Origin: a virus
Virus record (IMG/VR): IMGVR_UViG_3300047490_000306
Location: 1-22,580 of that record
Strand: one strand, 5' to 3'
Length of the DNA stretch: 22,580 nt
Shown: positions 21,302-22,580 of the stretch, in pieces
Position numbering within the stretch: position 1 is the first letter of the stretch
Layout: every line of letters starts with the position of its first letter
Notes under the pieces: generated by a model
Database searches by the model: none
What the model was told of the DNA's origin: nothing
The model's input: only the letters and a program-made list of their open reading frames with translations
Program-made: the position numbers and the translations under genes

Positions 21302-21439
21302 TGAGCAGCCAACCAGGGTCTCAGAAGCGTCGGAAGCCCCTAGGATCGATTCTGGCGGGCCCGCCGGGCCCGGCTCGTCAATGTCACGAAACGGGCTGAA
21401 ATTCACCAGAATCGATCCTTTTGTTCGGGATCTGTTCAT
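21299..21439 (-). CDS. Possible 46-aa Gly/Pro-rich protein
   Basis: MNRSRTKGSILVNFSPFRDI then DEPGPAGPPESILGASDASE, ending LVGCS. The middle is encoded by the GC-rich inverted repeat at 21342-21419. Only a weak GAAGAAAA precedes the ATG. It fills the space between the 35-aa frame and the glycosyltransferase, but the composition may simply follow from the DNA structure, so coding is uncertain. Confidence 0.35.
   Translation of the reverse strand: MNRSRTKGSILVNFSPFRDIDEPGPAGPPESILGASDASETLVGCS
21342..21419. repeat. GC-rich inverted repeat with 14-bp perfect arms
   Basis: AGGATCGATTCTGG (21342-21355) and CCAGAATCGATCCT (21406-21419) are exact reverse complements separated by 50 nt. The interval holds a second hairpin, CGGGCC-CGCCG-GGCCCG (21356-21372), adjoining the left arm. 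On the plus strand TTTTGTT follows the right arm; on the coding strand there is no T-run, so it is not an obvious terminator for these genes. Confidence 0.9.
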
Positions 21440-21452
21440 ATTTTCTTCGTCG

Positions 21453-21560
21453 TCACTCTCTAGTCGATTTTTCTGGAAATAGTCGGCCGCCGCATCGAAT
21501 GGGGTCGAATGCCGGAATTCGGCCGGTTAGTGCCTGGTCGCTATAGATGTCATATACCAT
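21453..21560 (-). CDS. Possible 35-aa protein
   Basis: MVYDIYSDQALTGRIPAFDP continuing IRCGGRLFPEKSTRE. It starts about 30 nt downstream of the predicted start site of the promoter at 21598-21625, and GGATAT precedes the ATG. The composition is protein-like but the length allows no family call. Confidence 0.42.
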   Translation of the reverse strand: MVYDIYSDQALTGRIPAFDPIRCGGRLFPEKSTRE

Positions 21561-21597
21561 ATATCCACAATTGCAGCGTGTCACCGATATACGATCA

Positions 21598-21625
21598 ATT
21601 ATAGAATGAATTCAGTGGCTGTAAA
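21598..21625 (-). promoter_or_regulatory. Sigma70-type promoter ahead of the glycosyltransferase/PlcP region
   Basis: -35 TTTACA (21625-21620), 16-bp spacer, -10 TATAAT (21603-21598) on the minus strand, eleven of twelve consensus bases. The start site would be near 21591. It would drive the small 35- and 46-aa frames and then the glycosyltransferase and plcP-like genes, suggesting expression by unmodified host polymerase early in infection. No Pho box was found nearby. Confidence 0.65.
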
Positions 21626-21795
21626 TGAGACTCGCGACGATTGATTCATTGATGAACTTTTCGTTTTTGGCCGCGATAGTAAATCCTATGTCTGCTGGTA
21701 TTCGCAGAGAAGAATTTATTGATTCCTGAAATCGTTTTATCGATGATTGGATAAACCGTATTATCAGTCTGAATTGCAATGTGGTCGTTCGTCAT
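21612..21795 (-). pseudogene. Small protein gene apparently split by a +1 frameshift
   Basis: An ATG at 21795 with AGGA upstream opens MTNDHIAIQTDNTVYPIIDK then TISGINKFF in one frame, which stops at 21646 after a poor-looking tail. Skipping one base near 21706-21716 (coding strand AAATTCTTCTCTGCG) continues as SLRIPADIGFTIAAKNEKFI then NESIVASLIYSH, ending at the TGA at 21614-21612. The joined product is about 60 residues and reads like a single protein. It overlaps the 184-aa gene by 32 nt. A sequencing indel, a recent mutation or a programmed +1 shift are all possible; a plain 49-aa gene is the alternative. Confidence 0.4.
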
Positions 21796-22318
21796 TTTTA
21801 CGAATCCTGCTTTCTATTGAATCTTCAATAAATTTCGAAAGTTCCGGGTCTTCGATCGCAGCACGAATTTCTCCCTCCGAAACACCGGCATGAAGTAAAC
21901 AAACTACACCTATAGCCACGCTTTCCAAAATACTAGTATAGGTACACTTTTTTTCATTTTTGGTGATGCTAACCGTATGCTTGCAAATTCCAGACCTGTC
22001 TACAGTTCGAACCAGTGAGTACTCGTAATAGGTCAATTCCGACGAATTCTTGATCTGTCTTTCCAGAGATTGCGCATCCTCAACCGAGCGTACAAAATCC
22101 TTGTCATGATGCCAGTCCGGCGCCAATTGATTCTGGTCGTTTGTATTGTGCAAAGCCCAATCTACATCGATTTCCCAGAAGCCCTTGCGAACTTTGAACA
22201 GCCTGGAATGACCTCCTCCAGGTTTCGCCATGTCCATTGCATCTGCTTGTTTATAGGTGATGCGTTCGGGTTTGGTGGAAAGAAAAATATGTTCAGCGAT
22301 AAGGAGATTGAGTCGCAT
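21764..22318 (-). CDS. Unknown 184-aa protein
   Basis: 184 aa, not recognised. Begins MRLNLLIAEHIFLSTKPERI; contains KVRKGFWEIDVDWALHNTND, DWHHDKDF, and a beta-rich segment YYEYSLVRTVDRSG; a hydrophobic helix SILESVAIGVVCLLHAGVSE (about 136-155) precedes EGEIRAAIEDPELSKFIEDS. The histidine pair in DWHHD is notable, but no family motif is assigned. The start at 22318 has AAAAGGA; the frame stays open upstream to 22411, with an arginine-rich GPGPGEE extension encoded by a GC-rich hairpin (22334-22347) that I judge non-coding. 22319-22407 otherwise shows no gene. Confidence 0.72.
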   Translation of the reverse strand: MRLNLLIAEHIFLSTKPERITYKQADAMDMAKPGGGHSRLFKVRKGFWEIDVDWALHNTNDQNQLAPDWHHDKDFVRSVEDAQSLERQIKNSSELTYYEYSLVRTVDRSGICKHTVSITKNEKKCTYTSILESVAIGVVCLLHAGVSEGEIRAAIEDPELSKFIEDSIESRIRKNDERPHCNSD

Positions 22319-22407
22319 TTGTTCCTTTTCTTCGCCCGGCCCCGGGCCCAGGTTTCGTCGTTTTCGTCTTTGACAACGACGCGACGAGAAGAACATCAAG
22401 ACCGGTG

Positions 22408-22479
22408 TCAAACGCTGCCTGGATTCGAACGCTTCATTTCCTTGTCGATCACCAGTGCGTTTATCGCGGCGTGGTTCAT
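22408..22479 (-). CDS. Possible 23-aa peptide
   Basis: MNHAAINALVIDKEMKRSNP then GSV. Its ATG overlaps the stop of the upstream gene as ATGA and is preceded by GAGGTGAAG, so initiation is well supported, but the peptide is very short and may only be a coupling relic. Confidence 0.4.
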   Translation of the reverse strand: MNHAAINALVIDKEMKRSNPGSV

Positions 22480-22580
22480 TTCTTCACCTCAGTAACTACT
22501 TGGCTGCCATCGGCAAGCGTGTTGACGACGTGGGTTCCTGCGGCATGGGCTTTCACTCCATTGTCGAAGCCACGGTCATA
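22476..22580 (-). CDS. Unknown protein, C-terminal 34 residues
   Basis: Partial gene entering from the right edge. The visible end, YDRGFDNGVKAHAAGTHVVN then TLADGSQVVTEVKK, is a polar beta-rich tail. No family can be named. It is coupled to the 23-aa frame by an ATGA overlap. Codon positions look biased in the same way as the neighbouring genes, with GC-rich third positions. Confidence 0.6.
   Translation of the reverse strand, partial: YDRGFDNGVKAHAAGTHVVNTLADGSQVVTEVKK

Noticed and set aside
21342-21419. Terminator for the genes at the right end
   Set aside because: A T-run follows only on the plus strand, where I see no genes; the minus strand after the stem is TAGGGGC.

Overview
This window looks like part of the genome of a T4-like tailed phage (myovirus) infecting a Gram-negative bacterium. 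Every gene I can support lies on the minus strand, genes are tightly packed with many ATGA overlaps, and the core is the T4 replication block in near-T4 order when read in the direction of transcription (right to left): sliding clamp gp45, clamp loader gp44, an extra 254-aa gene, clamp loader gp62, translational repressor RegA, dUTPase, a dATP/dGTP-diphosphohydrolase-like protein, family B DNA polymerase gp43, primase gp61, flavin-dependent thymidylate synthase ThyX and a B12-dependent (class II) ribonucleotide reductase. The DNA is moderately AT-rich. The host is not identified; the outer-membrane porin implies a diderm.

Layout, right to left. 22580-21290: small unknown genes, a good sigma70-type promoter and a GC-rich inverted repeat. 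21288-19074: a bacterial-type envelope cassette made of a GT4 glycosyltransferase and a COG2908 metallophosphoesterase, overlapping by 4 bp, followed by a small exported secretin-domain-like protein. This pair matches the Agt-PlcP lipid-remodelling pair that phosphate-starved bacteria use to replace phospholipids with glycolipids. 19003-14196: a string of small unknown genes that includes a metallophosphoesterase that has lost most metal ligands, an HD-domain phosphohydrolase, one tRNA-Ser and one decayed-looking tRNA. 14087-12463: a sigma70 promoter, a structured 5' leader, a coiled-coil protein and three further unknown genes. 12382-1430: replication and nucleotide metabolism. 1401-1: a phosphate-selective-porin-like outer-membrane protein carrying a perfect 60-bp in-frame tandem repeat, a strong terminator, and the start of a RuvC/RNase H-fold-like gene.

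How the genes fit together. NrdJ, ThyX, Dut and the diphosphohydrolase shape the dNTP pool for gp43. The porin (phosphate import) and PlcP/Agt (phosphate release from host phospholipids, with glycolipid replacement) could together feed phosphate to phage DNA synthesis. This phosphate and lipid-remodelling module is the most exciting reading of the window; it rests on family recognition and needs a similarity search to confirm. A second recurring feature is a TAAATA box resembling the T4 late promoter core. It sits in gene boundaries, often only 5-9 nt from a start codon that has no Shine-Dalgarno sequence.
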